A stretch of DNA of 64,000 bases from Halopseudomonas oceani. GTDB taxonomy: Bacteria > Pseudomonadota > Gammaproteobacteria > Pseudomonadales > Pseudomonadaceae. The stretch lies in the NCBI RefSeq assembly GCF_002903165.1, contig NZ_PPSK01000002.1, positions 248,001-312,000 on the forward strand, in the 5' to 3' direction. The position numbers were made by a program, and so were the translations under genes. The notes below the pieces were generated by a model that worked only from the letters and a program-made list of their open reading frames with translations, searched no databases and was not told the origin of the DNA. Shown here one piece after another: positions 10,872 through 21,588 of this stretch (position 1 is the stretch's first letter; each line of letters opens with the position of its first letter).

Positions 10872-11447
10872 TCAGTCCTTGACGTACCAGTAGCTGTACC
10901 AGTAGTCCAGTACGCGGTCAGGGTAGCGGTTGCTGCCGAGGCTGCCGTTGTAGCGCGCTAGCGCCCGGCGCAGATTGCCGTTTTCCTTGTCCAGATAGAA
11001 CTTGAGAATGGTGCAGCCGTATTGCAGATTGGTCGCCAGGTCGATCAGGTTATCGTCTGGCCGACCAATCTCATTCTTCCAGAACGGCATGATCTGCATC
11101 ACGCCCTGAGCGCCAACCGATGACAGCGCGTAGGGGTCGAACAGGCTTTCTGCGTGCATCACCGCAATGACCAGATCGGGCTTGAGCTTTGCGCGGGTGG
11201 CTGCCTGATGCGCCAGGCGCAGCAATCTCAGTCGAGCCTGCTCATCGGGTATGAACGGCGCCATCCGGGTCGACATGTCGAGCAGCCAGACTTCGGCATC
11301 GAAGCGATCATGAAAGCTGTCTGCGCTGGCGATGGTACGCATCAACTCGGCGCGCAACTCCGGGTCAACCGGCGGGCTGGCCGTGGTTGCGTGGCTGGCA
11401 GCACTGATCACCAGTAACAGGAGAAACAGCACCGTCCCTGGGCGCAT
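10872..11447 (-). CDS. Lytic transglycosylase, SLT domain
   Basis: 191 aa. A short signal peptide (FLLLLVISAASHATTA) precedes an SLT fold with catalytic Glu in VIAVMHAESLFDPYALSSVGAQGVMQIMP, of which the core AESLFDPYALSS is the family signature. LARYNGSLGSNRYPDRVLDYW near the end is the conserved YNGG-like segment. It cleaves the MurNAc-GlcNAc bond to give anhydro-muropeptides in the periplasm. It starts 3 nt after the stop of the upstream lipoprotein gene, so it is the last gene of a proS-lipoprotein-LT unit. Confidence 0.9.
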   Translation of the reverse strand: MRPGTVLFLLLLVISAASHATTASPPVDPELRAELMRTIASADSFHDRFDAEVWLLDMSTRMAPFIPDEQARLRLLRLAHQAATRAKLKPDLVIAVMHAESLFDPYALSSVGAQGVMQIMPFWKNEIGRPDDNLIDLATNLQYGCTILKFYLDKENGNLRRALARYNGSLGSNRYPDRVLDYWYSYWYVKD

Positions 11448-11450
11448 GGT

Positions 11451-12158
11451 TCAGTCCTGTGCTTGGTTGCTTTGGTCGAGGGCGTGGATAAAGTCGCCCT
11501 GCAGGTGTGGGTCCCCTGTGGTCAACAGGATAAGCATATTCTCCAATTGACTGGCCTCTTCCTTGAGTCCGAGCTCGCCCAGGCGGTAGATCCGCTGGAC
11601 CCACTGGTCGACGTCATCTTCTTCAAGGTTGTCGTAAATCAGCTCGGAGGCCTCGTGCAGCACCGCGCGCAGCTCACGGTCGACCAGTAGTATTGCCTCA
11701 GCGTGTACTTCGGCGCTGTTGCGGGCTTCAAGTTCGATAGTGCGAAGCTGCTCGAAATCGACCGGCACGATATCTTCGTCGAGCAGGTTCAGGCGGAAAT
11801 GCCCTTCGCTGTCGGTTTCACGTTGCACGCTCAGTTCGCCAAGCTGGATATCGATCACGTGATTCGCCCAGGGCAGGGTCTGGTACTGCCGATGCTGGTC
11901 GAGCAGGTTGCCACTGGCGTCGTACTGGCTAACCCGGAACAGTCGATTTTCACTGACGCGAATACTGCGGTGCGGGGTATCGAGTACCCGCGGCTCGCCG
12001 GTTTCGATGTGCAAGGTGTGGCTGAGCAGTTCGCGTTCGATGTGGCCGGACGCGGCCTCCTGCTGTTGGGTTACGCTGCAGGCCTGGAGTGTGGCCAGCA
12101 CGGCGCTGGCCCACAACAGGTGGCTGCCCGTGCGGGCATCAAGTCGGCGCGGCATCAT
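11451..12158 (-). CDS. Uncharacterised lipoprotein
   Basis: 235 aa, function not recognised. A signal with lipobox LQACS (Cys about 27) predicts a lipoprotein. The mature protein is acidic and hydrophilic, with [17 protein letters not shown] and [17 protein letters not shown] segments suggesting a beta-rich half, and a helical C-terminal part ([25 protein letters not shown]). The start overlaps the proS stop by ATGA, and the lytic transglycosylase starts 3 nt after its stop. That context suggests an envelope role alongside the transglycosylase, but this is inference only. Confidence 0.7.
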   Translation of the reverse strand: MMPRRLDARTGSHLLWASAVLATLQACSVTQQQEAASGHIERELLSHTLHIETGEPRVLDTPHRSIRVSENRLFRVSQYDASGNLLDQHRQYQTLPWANHVIDIQLGELSVQRETDSEGHFRLNLLDEDIVPVDFEQLRTIELEARNSAEVHAEAILLVDRELRAVLHEASELIYDNLEEDDVDQWVQRIYRLGELGLKEEASQLENMLILLTTGDPHLQGDFIHALDQSNQAQD

Positions 12159-13888
12159 TTCCCCTGAATGCGCTCCAGCAGGTAAGGCAGCATCTGGTCG
12201 CTAGCGACGCTGATTGCATCCTGATCGCGGCGGTACTTGTATTCCAGCTGGCCTTCGGCCAGACCGCGGTCGCTGATGACGACGCGGTGAGGAATGCCGA
12301 TCAAGTCCATGTCAGCGAACTTCACGCCAGGGCTGGTCTTCTTGTCGCGGTCATCGAGCAGTACCTCGACGCCAGCGGCTTGCAGGCCTTCATACAGCGC
12401 CATGGTCGCTTGTTGAACCGCTTCAGAGCTTTCCATCTTCATCGGGACCAGGGCAACCTGGAACGGCGCCAGAGCGTCCGGCCAGAGAATGCCACGGTCG
12501 TCGTAGTTCTGCTCGATGGCTGCGGCGACGACGCGGGAAACGCCAATGCCGTAGCAGCCCATGATCAGGGTTTGGGCCTTACCCTGCTCGTTGAGTACGC
12601 TGCAGTCCATCGCCTGGCTGTACTTCTGGCCGAGCTGGAAGATGTGGCCGACCTCGATCCCGCGCTTGATAACCAGCGTGCCGTTGCCGTCCGGGCTGAT
12701 ATCACCCTCGACGACGTTGCGCAGGTCGGCTACGCGGGTGTACTGCGCGTCGCGCTCCCAGTTCACGCCGGTGTAGTGCTTGCCGTCGACATTGGCGCCG
12801 CAGACGAAGTCCGCCAGATGAGCGGCGCTGTGGTCGGCAATGACGGTGATCGGCAGCTTGACCGGGCCAATGGAGCCGGGCTTGCAGCCGATGGTGGAGA
12901 CGATCTGGGCTTCGCTGGCAAATGTCAGCGCCGCGTGGACTTCGGGCAGGTGTTCTGCCTTGATTTCATTCAGCTCATGATCGCCACGCAGCACCAGGGC
13001 AACCAGCGGCTGCGGTTTACCTTCTTCTTCCGCACCAAGCACGATCAGGGTCTTGACCGACTGCTCGGCCGGCACCTTGAGGAATTCGCTGACGGCTGCA
13101 ATGGTGAGCTGGTCAGGCGTGTCGACCAGCGTCATTGGCTGACTGGCGGCTGGGCGGTCGCCCTGCGGCAGCTGAGCGGTGGCCTTTTCCATGTTGGCGG
13201 CGTAGCTGCCGGTGTCGGAGAAGATGATGGCGTCTTCGCCGGAATCGGCCAAGACGTGGAATTCGTGGGAGCCTTCACCGCCGATAGAGCCGTTGTCGGC
13301 GACTACCGGGCGGAATTCCAGACCCAGGCGGTTGAAGATGTTGCAGTAGGCCTGGTACATGCCATCGTAGGTCTGCTGTAGCGACTCCTGGGTCAGGTGG
13401 AAGGAGTAGGCATCCTTCATCAGGAACTCGCGGCCGCGCATCAGACCGAAACGCGGACGGATTTCGTCACGGAATTTGGTTTGGATCTGGTACATGTTGA
13501 TCGGCAGCTGCTTGTAGCTGGTGATCTCGTTACGGGCCAGATCGGTGATCACTTCTTCGTGGGTCGGGCCAACACAGAAGTCTCGGTCGTGGCGGTCTTT
13601 CAGGCGCAGCAGCTCGGGGCCGTATTGCTCCCAGCGACCGGATTCCTGCCACAGCTCGGCGGGTTGAATGGCTGGCATCAGTACTTCCAGTGCGCCGGCT
13701 TTATCCATTTCGTCCCGCACAACGGCTTCCACCTTGCGCAGAACGCGAAGGCCCATCGGCAGCCAGGTGTAGAGGCCGGAGGCGATTTTGCGAATCATGC
13801 CTGCACGCAGCATCAACTGGTGGCTGATGACGGTAGCGTCGGAGGGCGTCTCCTTGAGAGTGGCAATCAGATACTGGCTGGTACGCAT
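12155..13888 (-). CDS. proS: Prolyl-tRNA synthetase (bacterial type)
   Basis: 577 aa class II synthetase. Motif 1 region [21 protein letters not shown], motif 2 [22 protein letters not shown] and motif 3 [16 protein letters not shown]-like [16 protein letters not shown] are present. The ~180-residue insertion between motifs 2 and 3 (about 225-400) is the editing domain that hydrolyses Ala-tRNA(Pro). The C-terminal anticodon-binding domain has [26 protein letters not shown]. Start at 13888 fits the [14 protein letters not shown]-terminus typical of pseudomonads. Confidence 0.97.
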   Translation of the reverse strand: MRTSQYLIATLKETPSDATVISHQLMLRAGMIRKIASGLYTWLPMGLRVLRKVEAVVRDEMDKAGALEVLMPAIQPAELWQESGRWEQYGPELLRLKDRHDRDFCVGPTHEEVITDLARNEITSYKQLPINMYQIQTKFRDEIRPRFGLMRGREFLMKDAYSFHLTQESLQQTYDGMYQAYCNIFNRLGLEFRPVVADNGSIGGEGSHEFHVLADSGEDAIIFSDTGSYAANMEKATAQLPQGDRPAASQPMTLVDTPDQLTIAAVSEFLKVPAEQSVKTLIVLGAEEEGKPQPLVALVLRGDHELNEIKAEHLPEVHAALTFASEAQIVSTIGCKPGSIGPVKLPITVIADHSAAHLADFVCGANVDGKHYTGVNWERDAQYTRVADLRNVVEGDISPDGNGTLVIKRGIEVGHIFQLGQKYSQAMDCSVLNEQGKAQTLIMGCYGIGVSRVVAAAIEQNYDDRGILWPDALAPFQVALVPMKMESSEAVQQATMALYEGLQAAGVEVLLDDRDKKTSPGVKFADMDLIGIPHRVVISDRGLAEGQLEYKYRRDQDAISVASDQMLPYLLERIQGK

Positions 13889-13995
13889 GGGGAAGCGGAT
13901 CCTGATGTAACGGGCAATTGGGGCGGTATTGTACGATTGTGCCGGTGAACCGTACAGTCCGTGCAGCGGGTGTCTGATCAGAGGGGTAGAAACAG

Positions 13996-14019
13996 AAAAC
14001 CCGGCCGAAGCCGGGTTTT
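13996..14019 (-). terminator. Terminator of the OprD-type porin gene
   Basis: A 10-bp perfect stem AAAACCCGGC/GCCGGGTTTT with CGAA loop lies 18 nt past the porin stop. On the minus strand it ends in TTTTC. It separates the porin from proS. Confidence 0.85.
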
Positions 14020-14036
14020 CCTCAATACCTGGAAGC

Positions 14037-15290
14037 TTACAGCAGAGTCCAGGTGTAACCGACGATCAGGCGGTTCTCGTCAACGTCGCCGTTGTCGATA
14101 GCCGCGTCCTGACGGACGGTAGCGTTACGCCAGCGCACGTTCAGGCCTTCCAGCATGCCGTTCTGAACGGTGTAGCGCAGTTCACTGTCACGCTCCCAGC
14201 GAGAATCGCGGGTGCCGCCAGCAACGGCGTTGTCGATGTCGGTGCCGTGGATGTAACGGGTCATGAAGCTCAGGCCCGGAATGCCCATGCCAGCGAAGTC
14301 GTAGTCATAGCGAGCTTGGTAGGACTTTTCATCCTTGGCGTTGAAATCCAGGTACTGAACCGAGTTGGCCAGGAAGATTTCGCCGTCACTGTAGTTGTAG
14401 CCAGTGTCGCCGCGCATTTGCTGATAAGCAACACCAAAGGCGTGGTTGCCGGTGTTCAGGGTAACGGCAATGGAGCCGGCCTGGTTGTCCCACTCGGCGC
14501 CATCGTTGGAGTCAGAGTCGCTGGTATCGTAGTAGGCAATATTGGTGTTCAGGCTGGTGCCTTCGCTCAGCGGAACGGTCCAGTCAAGGCCGGCGAAGCC
14601 GCGCTTGAATGAATCTTCGCTCTTGGCGCCGTACAGCGAAACGCTGACGTTGTCGTTGAACGAGTAGGAGCCGCCAGCGTAGGTCAGGTCTTCGTTGTCT
14701 GCCTGAACGCCGTCAGTTTCGTTTGACGTGGCCATTTCACCGCGGTCAGTCAGACGACCGGCTTCAACAAACAGGCCTTCAATGGAGTTGTTGGTGATGC
14801 TGTAACCTTCGTAGTGGTTCGGCAGCAGGCGGGAATCGTCATAGGCGACAACCGGGTTTTCCGGCATATGAACGCCGTAACGCAAAACGGTGTCATCCAG
14901 AATGGCCATTTTCACGGCGCCGCGGATTTCCGAGTATTCATCCTTGGCCTTACCGTTGTTGTCGGTAGGCAGGAGGCCGGTGTTGACACGGCCACGGCCG
15001 CTATCCAGCTTGATACCTTCCATTGCAATAACATCAGCACCGAAACCGATCGGGCCTTGGGTAAAGCCGGACTCGAAGTTCAGCAGGAAGCTGGTAGCTG
15101 TTTCTTCTCGTTTGCTTTGGCCGGGAGTGCTATCGCGGAAATCGCGGTTGAAGTAAACAGTGCGGTTGTACAGGGTGGCGGAAGCGCCTTCGACGAAGCC
15201 TTCGCCCTCTGCCATTGCGTGGCTAGCCAGCAGGCCATTACCGGCGGCGACTGCCAGTGCCAGCGAACTCCATTTAACTGCGTTCTTCAT
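14037..15290 (-). CDS. OprD-family outer membrane porin
   Basis: 417 aa. A signal peptide ends at about residue 27 (ASHAMA). The mature protein has the OprD-family opening: [43 protein letters not shown] and a later [14 protein letters not shown] segment. It ends in alternating beta-strand sequence. OprD porins are 18-stranded channels for small substrates such as basic amino acids or aromatic acids; specificity cannot be read here. AGGAG lies 6 nt upstream. The 269-bp region before it (15291-15559) is AT-rich and must hold its promoter and that of the divergent HIT gene. Confidence 0.88.
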   Translation of the reverse strand: MKNAVKWSSLALAVAAGNGLLASHAMAEGEGFVEGASATLYNRTVYFNRDFRDSTPGQSKREETATSFLLNFESGFTQGPIGFGADVIAMEGIKLDSGRGRVNTGLLPTDNNGKAKDEYSEIRGAVKMAILDDTVLRYGVHMPENPVVAYDDSRLLPNHYEGYSITNNSIEGLFVEAGRLTDRGEMATSNETDGVQADNEDLTYAGGSYSFNDNVSVSLYGAKSEDSFKRGFAGLDWTVPLSEGTSLNTNIAYYDTSDSDSNDGAEWDNQAGSIAVTLNTGNHAFGVAYQQMRGDTGYNYSDGEIFLANSVQYLDFNAKDEKSYQARYDYDFAGMGIPGLSFMTRYIHGTDIDNAVAGGTRDSRWERDSELRYTVQNGMLEGLNVRWRNATVRQDAAIDNGDVDENRLIVGYTWTLL

Positions 15291-15559
15291 TGGTGTGCTC
15301 CTTTGATATAAAGAAAACCTGTAGGCTCTTTGGCCTGGTCTCTTGTTTTCGCCCTATATTTAAGCACCGATGTGCCGAGCGCGAAAGCAAGTGCCTTAAA
15401 AAACAGCATTTTGTCGGGGACTGTTTATAGAATATTGCGCCGTAAATGGCGATACCCGGTGTGCATTTTTTTATACGCATTGTGCGGCTATACCGGAAAT
15501 AAGGCGCTGTTTGTCTGCTTGTGAGACTATTTTTATTTTTACTGCTGAGGTTTATCTGA

Positions 15560-15991
15560 ATGTTTGAACTGCACGCGCAGCTGCAAGCGGACTGTTTTGT
15601 CGTTGGCGACTTTACACTTAGCCAAGTTCTACTGTTGAACGACAGTCAATATCCTTGGTTCGTTCTGGTCCCGCGTCGAGCCGATATGCGTGAGGTTTTT
15701 CAGCTGTCCGATGATGATCGGGCCCAGTTTCATCGCGAATCGGATTGTCTCGCTGGTCTGCTGTCTACAGCGTTTTCGGCGGACAAGATGAATGTGGCAG
15801 CTTTGGGGAATATGGTGCCGCAGTTGCACGTTCATCATATTGCGCGTTATCGCACCGATGCCGCCTGGCCGGCGCCAGTGTGGGGCAAGGTTCCGGCTGT
15901 GCCTTATGAAGCGAAGGCATTGGAGCAGATGCTGGTCAAGGTGCGGACGTTGCTTAACGGTCAGCAGGGTTTTGTGGAGAGTACTAAATGA
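15560..15991 (+). CDS. HIT domain-containing protein
   Basis: 143 aa cytosolic protein of the histidine-triad superfamily: a PWFVLVPRRADMREVFQLSD N-terminal sheet/helix and an active-site loop QLHVHHIAR. The canonical loop is H-x-H-x-H-x-x, but here only His-Val-His-His is seen, so the third His is displaced. HIT proteins hydrolyse nucleotide phosphoramidates or AP(n)A. The next gene, slyX, overlaps by ATGA. Confidence 0.85.
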   Translation: MFELHAQLQADCFVVGDFTLSQVLLLNDSQYPWFVLVPRRADMREVFQLSDDDRAQFHRESDCLAGLLSTAFSADKMNVAALGNMVPQLHVHHIARYRTDAAWPAPVWGKVPAVPYEAKALEQMLVKVRTLLNGQQGFVESTK

Positions 15992-16206
15992 GCCATGACC
16001 AGTTGGTTCGGCGAATCGATGAGTTGGAGATGCGTCTGGCGTTCCAGGATGACACTATCCAGGCGTTGAACGATGCGCTGTCGGTCCAGCAGATTGAGCT
16101 TGATCGGCTGCGGCGTTCGCTTGAACTGGTGGCCAAGCGGCAGGCTGATTTGGCTACGCAGATCCCGGGAGAGGCAGGGGAGGAGCCGCCGCCTCCCCAT
16201 TACTGA
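15988..16206 (+). CDS. slyX: SlyX family protein
   Basis: 72 aa, acidic-basic coiled coil (IDELEMRLAFQDDTIQALND, LDRLRRSLELVAKRQADLA) with a Pro-rich C-terminal tail ending PPPPHY, as in SlyX. Function unknown despite the historical name linked to slyD. Coupled to the HIT gene by a 4-nt overlap. Confidence 0.88.
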   Translation: MSHDQLVRRIDELEMRLAFQDDTIQALNDALSVQQIELDRLRRSLELVAKRQADLATQIPGEAGEEPPPPHY

Positions 16207-16217
16207 GGTTCCAGTTT

Positions 16218-16862
16218 TTAGCGTTTGCGATTGTTGAGGATGGCTACATCCTCAGCCTGCAGGCCCTTGTCTCGATTGGCAACCTGATAAGACACACGCT
16301 GCCCCTCCTGCAAGGCGCGGTGACCTTCGCCCTGAATCGAGCGGAAGTGGACGAACACGTCGCCGCCGTTATCCCGCGTGATAAAGCCAAAGCCTTTGCT
16401 GGTGTTGAACCACTTTACCGTGCCGGTTTCACGCGCGTCGTCTTTGGCCGGTGCGGGCTTGCGAGCGGGTTTGGCCGGACGCGGTGCGCGTGCGATGCTG
16501 CTCAATTCCTGTTTCAGTACGATAAGGGTATGCAGGCAGACACCGGTGATGGCTGCGCTGAGTGCCCAAATGCTCCACGCGGCAAACAGGGGGCTAATCA
16601 GCAGCGCGCTGAAAGGTACGCAGGCAGCAATGATCAGCAGGGCTGAGCCGAGCAGTGCTATACCCCCTGAGAGGCCGGTTTCTGCTGTGCGCTGTTGAGC
16701 GAACTGTTGCAGGTTGATAAGGCCGCAGAAAATAGCCAGCAGGCCGGGGTAGTTGATCGGGGCTGATTGGGTCAGGAATGGAGCGCTGGCAAACAGGCCG
16801 GCCAGCAGGGCGGCAGCACCGATGGAAAGGTGCAGATAACGAAGGGTCTTCAAAAGGCTCAC
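16218..16862 (-). CDS. Membrane protein with C-terminal cold-shock domain
   Basis: 214 aa. The first ~115 residues contain about four hydrophobic segments ([56 protein letters not shown]). A basic Pro/Ala/Lys linker leads to a full cold-shock domain from about residue 145: [15 protein letters not shown] is RNP1 and DVFVHFRSI is RNP2. CSDs bind single-stranded RNA/DNA; tethering to the inner membrane suggests a localised RNA role, which is inference. The gene is followed by slyX convergently and preceded by dps in the same direction, but the strong dps terminator separates them. Confidence 0.85.
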   Translation of the reverse strand: MSLLKTLRYLHLSIGAAALLAGLFASAPFLTQSAPINYPGLLAIFCGLINLQQFAQQRTAETGLSGGIALLGSALLIIAACVPFSALLISPLFAAWSIWALSAAITGVCLHTLIVLKQELSSIARAPRPAKPARKPAPAKDDARETGTVKWFNTSKGFGFITRDNGGDVFVHFRSIQGEGHRALQEGQRVSYQVANRDKGLQAEDVAILNNRKR

Positions 16863-16941
16863 CGTGATTAGAGTGCTGTGTTGGTCTTATGGTTGTGATG
16901 ATTGATGCAGCTCGCAATGAGAGCTGCCGAGGCACTCTAAC

Positions 16942-16977
16942 CTGAAAACGCTCGGCCTCCAAACGGAGGCCGAGCGT
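16942..16977 (-). terminator. dps terminator
   Basis: A 13-bp perfect stem, ACGCTCGGCCTCC (16948-16960) and GGAGGCCGAGCGT (16965-16977), ends on the minus strand in TTTTC. It lies 25 nt past the dps stop. Confidence 0.88.
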
Positions 16978-17001
16978 TGTGTGATCTGAAGCGGTGGTGG
17001 A

Positions 17002-17472
17002 TCAGCTTTCGAGCAGGCTGCGCAGCATCCAGGCTGTTTTTTCGTGGGTTTGCATGCGCTGTGTCAGCATGTCGGCGGTTGGCTCGTCGTGAGCTTCATC
17101 GCAGACCGGGAAAACGCTGCGGGCGGTGCGTACGCAGGCTTCATGACCCTCCACTAGCAGGCGGATCATGTCTTTTGCCTCAGGCACGCCTTCTTCTTCC
17201 TTAATACTGCTTAGTTCGACGAACTGTCGGTAGGTGCCGGGGGCCGGGAAGCCAAGCGTGCGGATGCGTTCGGCAATGTCGTCAACGGCTAGCGCAAGCT
17301 CGTTGTAGTGCGTTTCAAACATCAGGTGCAGGGTCTGGAACATCGGGCCTTTTACGTTCCAGTGAAAGTTGTGGGTCTTCAGGTACAGCGTGTAGGTATC
17401 CGCCAGCAGGCGGGACAGGCCCTCAGCAATTTGAGCGCGATCATTTTCAGTGATGCCGATATCGATTTTCAT
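17002..17472 (-). CDS. dps: Dps-family DNA-binding ferritin-like protein
   Basis: 156 aa from the second of two adjacent ATGs (17472; first at 17475). AGGAG sits 5 nt before the second. The protein is a four-helix Dps: [25 protein letters not shown] contains ferroxidase His in THNFHWNV, and [25 protein letters not shown] holds the acidic partners. It oxidises iron with H2O2, stores ferric iron in a dodecamer and may protect DNA. No clear OxyR site is claimed. Divergent from aspS with 252 bp between. Confidence 0.95.
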   Translation of the reverse strand: MKIDIGITENDRAQIAEGLSRLLADTYTLYLKTHNFHWNVKGPMFQTLHLMFETHYNELALAVDDIAERIRTLGFPAPGTYRQFVELSSIKEEEGVPEAKDMIRLLVEGHEACVRTARSVFPVCDEAHDEPTADMLTQRMQTHEKTAWMLRSLLES

Positions 17473-17724
17473 CATGGCTCCTTGCTTGAATCAGAGTGTT
17501 CGTGCCGTGTTTAAGACTATTCTTGCATAGCTATTATGGCTCGCCTTTTACTCCGATACCCGGATGGTGCGATAGGTTCCCGAGGATTGCATGAACAGAG
17601 GGGCAGGCTCCCTTGTAAGGCAAGTTTCCGGTATAGTATGGCGTTTTATCTGGGCGTCATCCGCGTCTATCCGCGCACTGCGTCCCATCGCACCGAATTT
17701 GCAGACCACAGGAAGCACCACACC

Positions 17725-19500
17725 ATGATGCGTAGCCACTATTGCGGCCAGCTGAACGAATCGCTGGCGGATCAGGAAGTAACTCTTTGCGGCTGGGTTC
17801 ACCGTCGCCGTGACCATGGTGGGGTCATCTTCCTTGATATCCGTGATCGCGACGGCCTTGCCCAGGTGGTGTTTGATCCGGACCGTGCCGACACTTTCGC
17901 CAAGGCTGACCGTGCGCGTAGCGAGTATGTAGTCAAGGTGACCGGCAAGGTCCGCCTGCGTCCTGAAGGCGCGCGCAACCCTAACATGGCGTCCGGTGCC
18001 ATCGAGGTGCTGGGTTACGAGCTGGAGGTTCTGAACGAGGCTGAGACGCCGCCGTTCCCGCTCAATGAGTACACTGATGTGGGTGAGGAAACCCGTCTGC
18101 GCTATCGCTTTATCGATCTGCGTCGTCCGGAAATGGCCGAGAAGCTGAAGCTGCGTTCGCGCATCACCTCCAGCATCCGCCGTTACCTGGATGACAACGG
18201 TTTCCTCGATGTCGAAACCCCAATCCTGACCCGTGCCACACCCGAAGGGGCGCGCGACTATCTGGTGCCGAGCCGCACCCATGCCGGCAGCTTCTTCGCG
18301 CTGCCGCAGTCGCCGCAGCTGTTCAAGCAGCTACTGATGGTTGCCGGGTTCGACCGTTACTACCAGATCGCCAAGTGCTTCCGCGACGAAGATCTGCGCG
18401 CAGACCGTCAACCGGAATTCACCCAGATCGACATCGAGACCAGTTTCCTCGATGAAAAAGACATCATGGATATCACCGAGACCATGGTGCGCAACCTGTT
18501 CAAGGAAGTGCTGGACGTCGAGTTCGGCGAGCTGCCGCACATGTCACTGGCCGAAGCCATGCGCCGTTTCGGCTCCGACAAGCCCGACCTGCGTATCCCG
18601 CTGGAGCTGGTGGATGTTGAAGATCAGCTCAAGGATGTCGAGTTCAAGGTGTTTGCAGGCCCGGCCAATGATCCCAAGTGCCGCGTCACCGCGCTGCGCG
18701 TTCCGGGCGGTGCGAGCATGCCGCGCAAGCAGATCGACGACTACACCAAGTTTGTCGGCATCTACGGTGCCAAGGGCCTGGCGTACATCAAGGTCAACGA
18801 GCGCGCAGCAGGTGTAGAAGGCTTACAGTCGCCGATCGTCAAGAACATCCCGCTGGACAACATCAATGTGATTCTGGATCGCGTTGGCGCGGTTGATGGC
18901 GACATCGTGTTCTTTGGCGCAGACAAGGCGCGCGTCGTCTCTGAAGCGCTGGGTGCACTGCGTATCAAGCTCGGTCACGATCTGAATCTGTTCACCTGCG
19001 AGTGGGCGCCACTGTGGGTTGTCGACTTCCCGATGTTCGAAGAGAACGACGACGGCAGCCTGACCGCGATGCACCACCCGTTCACAGCACCCAAGTGTAC
19101 CCCGGCCGAGTTGGAGGCCAATCCGGCCACCGCGCTGTCGCGTGCCTACGACATGGTGCTTAACGGCACCGAGCTGGGTGGCGGCTCCATCCGTATTCAC
19201 GACAAGACTATGCAGCAGACGGTGTTCCGCGTGCTGGGTATCAGTGAAGACGAGCAGCAGGAGAAGTTCGGCTTCCTGCTGGATGCGCTGAAGTACGGTG
19301 CGCCGCCGCACGGTGGTCTGGCGTTTGGTCTGGATCGTCTGGTCATGCTGATGACCGGTGCGCAGTCGATTCGTGAAGTCATTGCCTTCCCGAAAACCCA
19401 GAGTGCTGCCTGTGTTATGACCCAGGCTCCGGGTGAAGTGGATAACAAGTCGCTGCGCGAATTGCATATCCGTCTGCGGGAGCAGCCCAAGGCTGAGTAA
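17725..19500 (+). CDS. aspS: Aspartyl-tRNA synthetase
   Basis: 591 aa, the pseudomonad length. N-terminal OB fold with [14 protein letters not shown] and [19 protein letters not shown]; class II motif 2 [17 protein letters not shown]; a large GAD insertion; motif 3 [16 protein letters not shown] near the C-terminus. It charges tRNA(Asp), and in this genus it is usually non-discriminating for tRNA(Asn). The ATG at 17725 gives the known [10 protein letters not shown]-terminus; the frame is open further upstream, to 17536, but that part is non-homologous. Confidence 0.97.
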   Translation: MMRSHYCGQLNESLADQEVTLCGWVHRRRDHGGVIFLDIRDRDGLAQVVFDPDRADTFAKADRARSEYVVKVTGKVRLRPEGARNPNMASGAIEVLGYELEVLNEAETPPFPLNEYTDVGEETRLRYRFIDLRRPEMAEKLKLRSRITSSIRRYLDDNGFLDVETPILTRATPEGARDYLVPSRTHAGSFFALPQSPQLFKQLLMVAGFDRYYQIAKCFRDEDLRADRQPEFTQIDIETSFLDEKDIMDITETMVRNLFKEVLDVEFGELPHMSLAEAMRRFGSDKPDLRIPLELVDVEDQLKDVEFKVFAGPANDPKCRVTALRVPGGASMPRKQIDDYTKFVGIYGAKGLAYIKVNERAAGVEGLQSPIVKNIPLDNINVILDRVGAVDGDIVFFGADKARVVSEALGALRIKLGHDLNLFTCEWAPLWVVDFPMFEENDDGSLTAMHHPFTAPKCTPAELEANPATALSRAYDMVLNGTELGGGSIRIHDKTMQQTVFRVLGISEDEQQEKFGFLLDALKYGAPPHGGLAFGLDRLVMLMTGAQSIREVIAFPKTQSAACVMTQAPGEVDNKSLRELHIRLREQPKAE

Positions 19501-19560
19501 GTCCTTCGTCCCCGTCATGCCGCTGGTTTGGCGGGGATTCTACTATCTGGAGTTGGTTTT

Positions 19561-20307
19561 ATGGCCGGTCATTCCAAATGGGCCAATATCAAGCATCGCA
19601 AGGCGGCTCAGGACGCCAGGCGTGGCAAGATCTTTACCAAGCTGATTCGTGAGCTGACGGTATCCGCCAAGGTTGGTGGCGGTAACCCGGCTGACAACCC
19701 GCGTCTGCGCGCGGCGGTCGACAAGGCGCTTGGCGCCAACATGACGCGCGACACCATTGATCGCGCCATTGCCCGTGGTGCTGGCAGCAACGATGCCGAC
19801 AACATGGAAGAGCTGACCTATGAAGGTTATGGTGCTGGTGGTGTAGCGGTGCTGGTCGAAGCGATGACCGATAACCGCAACCGTACTGTCAGTGAAGTGC
19901 GTCATGCGTTTAGCAAGTGCGGCGGCAATCTGGGTACCGATGGCTCTGTTGCCTATCTGTTCACCCGGCGCGGGCAGTTGGCCTTTACCGCCGATGCGGA
20001 TGAAGAGTCGCTGATGGAAGCGGCGCTGGAGTCGGGCGCGGAAGATTTTGTCACAAACGATGACGGCTCCTTTGACGTGTTCACCAGCTTCGAGGAGTTC
20101 GGTGCGGTGCGCGATGCCCTCGAGGCGGCAGGGTTTTCCCCGGAATCTGCCGAGGTCACCATGGTGCCGTCGACGCAGGCCGAGCTGGATCTGGATACGG
20201 CGCAAAAGGTCGTCAGGCTGATCGACATGCTGGAGGACCTGGACGACGTACAGAATGTCTATTCCAATGCATCGATCTCCGATGACATCATGGAACAGCT
20301 AGGTTGA
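19561..20307 (+). CDS. pmpR: YebC/PmpR family protein
   Basis: 248 aa. Starts [18 protein letters not shown], the invariant N-terminus of YebC/PmpR proteins; [12 protein letters not shown] and [23 protein letters not shown] are further hallmarks. PmpR was described in P. aeruginosa as a transcriptional regulator of the pqs system, and YebC proteins have more recently been linked to translation of difficult motifs. The ATG at 19561 is chosen over 19528 by homology. It lies 60 nt after aspS and ends before a clear terminator. Confidence 0.94.
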   Translation: MAGHSKWANIKHRKAAQDARRGKIFTKLIRELTVSAKVGGGNPADNPRLRAAVDKALGANMTRDTIDRAIARGAGSNDADNMEELTYEGYGAGGVAVLVEAMTDNRNRTVSEVRHAFSKCGGNLGTDGSVAYLFTRRGQLAFTADADEESLMEAALESGAEDFVTNDDGSFDVFTSFEEFGAVRDALEAAGFSPESAEVTMVPSTQAELDLDTAQKVVRLIDMLEDLDDVQNVYSNASISDDIMEQLG

Positions 20308-20330
20308 GCCGGCGCACACTGATGCAGTTA

Positions 20331-20355
20331 AGGGAGGCGCGGGCCTCCCTTTTTT
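20331..20355 (+). terminator. Terminator after pmpR
   Basis: An 8-bp stem AGGGAGGC/GCCTCCCT with GCGG loop is followed by T5. It separates the aspS-pmpR unit from ruvC. Confidence 0.85.
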
Positions 20356-20383
20356 CTATGGCTCGTATGCTGGCGGATAATAC

Positions 20384-20911
20384 ATGGCGCTGATACTGGG
20401 GATTGACCCCGGCTCCCGAATAACCGGTTTCGGTATCGTCCGTCATGCGGCGGGCCGTCAGGAGTATGTGACGTCCGGGTGCATTCGGGTGGGTGACGGC
20501 GCATTTCCGGAGCGACTGCAGAAAATTTTTCATTATCTGTCCGAACTGATTGTGCAATATCAGCCGGATGTGGTCAGCATCGAGCAGGTGTTTATGGCGC
20601 GCAACCCCGATTCCGCGCTGAAACTGGGTCAGGCGCGTGGCGCGGCTATCGTGGCGGCGGTCAATGCCGGACTGGTCGTTCACGAGTACAGCGCCCGTCA
20701 GGTCAAGCAGGCGGTAGTCGGCACCGGGGCGGCTGACAAGAAACAGGTCCAGCACATGGTGACTCAGCTGCTGGGGCTGGGTGGCACGCCCCAGGCCGAT
20801 GCTGCCGATGCACTGGCGATTGCGTTGTGTCATGCCCACATGAGCGGTGTGCAGCAGCAGCTTGGTAATGCAGCGTTGGCGATGCGCGCAGGTCGCGTGC
20901 GCCGTCGTTGA
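20384..20911 (+). CDS. ruvC: Crossover junction endodeoxyribonuclease RuvC
   Basis: 175 aa. [16 protein letters not shown] carries catalytic Asp7; [23 protein letters not shown] carries Glu67-equivalent; the [15 protein letters not shown]-terminal part carries the last Asp pair. It resolves Holliday junctions as a dimer with RuvAB. The first gene of a ruvC-ruvA-ruvB cluster, with 24 and 47 nt gaps. Confidence 0.96.
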   Translation: MALILGIDPGSRITGFGIVRHAAGRQEYVTSGCIRVGDGAFPERLQKIFHYLSELIVQYQPDVVSIEQVFMARNPDSALKLGQARGAAIVAAVNAGLVVHEYSARQVKQAVVGTGAADKKQVQHMVTQLLGLGGTPQADAADALAIALCHAHMSGVQQQLGNAALAMRAGRVRRR

Positions 20912-20935
20912 TCTGAATTTCAGGGAGTAGGTCCG

Positions 20936-21541
20936 GTGATAGGACGTTTGAGCGGTATTTTGCTGGAAAAACAGCCCCCACATATTTTGCTGGATGTGCA
21001 GGGCGTCGGGTACGAGCTGGACGCGCCGATGAGTACCTTCTATCAGTTGCCATCGCTGGGTGAGAAAGTGACCCTGCATACCCATATGGTCGTGCGTGAA
21101 GATGCGCAGCTGCTGTATGCCTTCGCTGACAAGCGCAGTCGAGAGCTGTTTCGCGAGCTGATCCGGCTGAACGGGGTCGGTCCGAAGCTGGCACTGGCGC
21201 TGATGTCGGGCATGGATGTCGATGAGCTGGTGATGGCTGTGCAGCATCAGGATGTCAGTGCCCTGGTGAAGATTCCGGGTGTTGGCAAGAAGACTGCGGA
21301 GCGACTGTTGATCGAGTTGCGCGACCGGTTCAAGGCGTGGGACGCGTTGCCGGGCGCCGTGTCGTTGGCAGCTCCGTCTGGGGTCACCAGTGCGCCGATC
21401 AAACCGAGCGTCGATGCGGTCAGCGCGCTGATCGCTCTGGGTTACAAGCCGCAAGAAGCGAGCAAGGCCGTTGCGGCAGTGGAAGAAGACGGCCTCAGTA
21501 GCGAAGAGTTGATTCGTCGTGCGCTCAAGGGCATGGTGTAG
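20936..21541 (+). CDS. ruvA: Holliday junction branch migration protein RuvA
   Basis: 201 aa with GTG start at 20936 and AGGGAG about 8 nt upstream. N-terminal OB fold ([20 protein letters not shown]), two helix-hairpin-helix motifs ([14 protein letters not shown] and [18 protein letters not shown]), and a C-terminal UBA-like domain ([18 protein letters not shown]) that contacts RuvB. It binds four-way junctions and loads RuvB. Confidence 0.96.
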   Translation: MIGRLSGILLEKQPPHILLDVQGVGYELDAPMSTFYQLPSLGEKVTLHTHMVVREDAQLLYAFADKRSRELFRELIRLNGVGPKLALALMSGMDVDELVMAVQHQDVSALVKIPGVGKKTAERLLIELRDRFKAWDALPGAVSLAAPSGVTSAPIKPSVDAVSALIALGYKPQEASKAVAAVEEDGLSSEELIRRALKGMV

Positions 21542-21588
21542 CGCATACCTGTGCCGGGGCGCATTGCTCCCTTTTTGATGGATAACAC

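Noticed and set aside
12089-13381. 430-codon plus-strand frame opposite proS
   Set aside because: Shadow of proS.
15560-15991. A possible FHIT-like AP4A hydrolase specificity
   Set aside because: The His triad is not canonical (HVHH), so only the HIT fold can be claimed.
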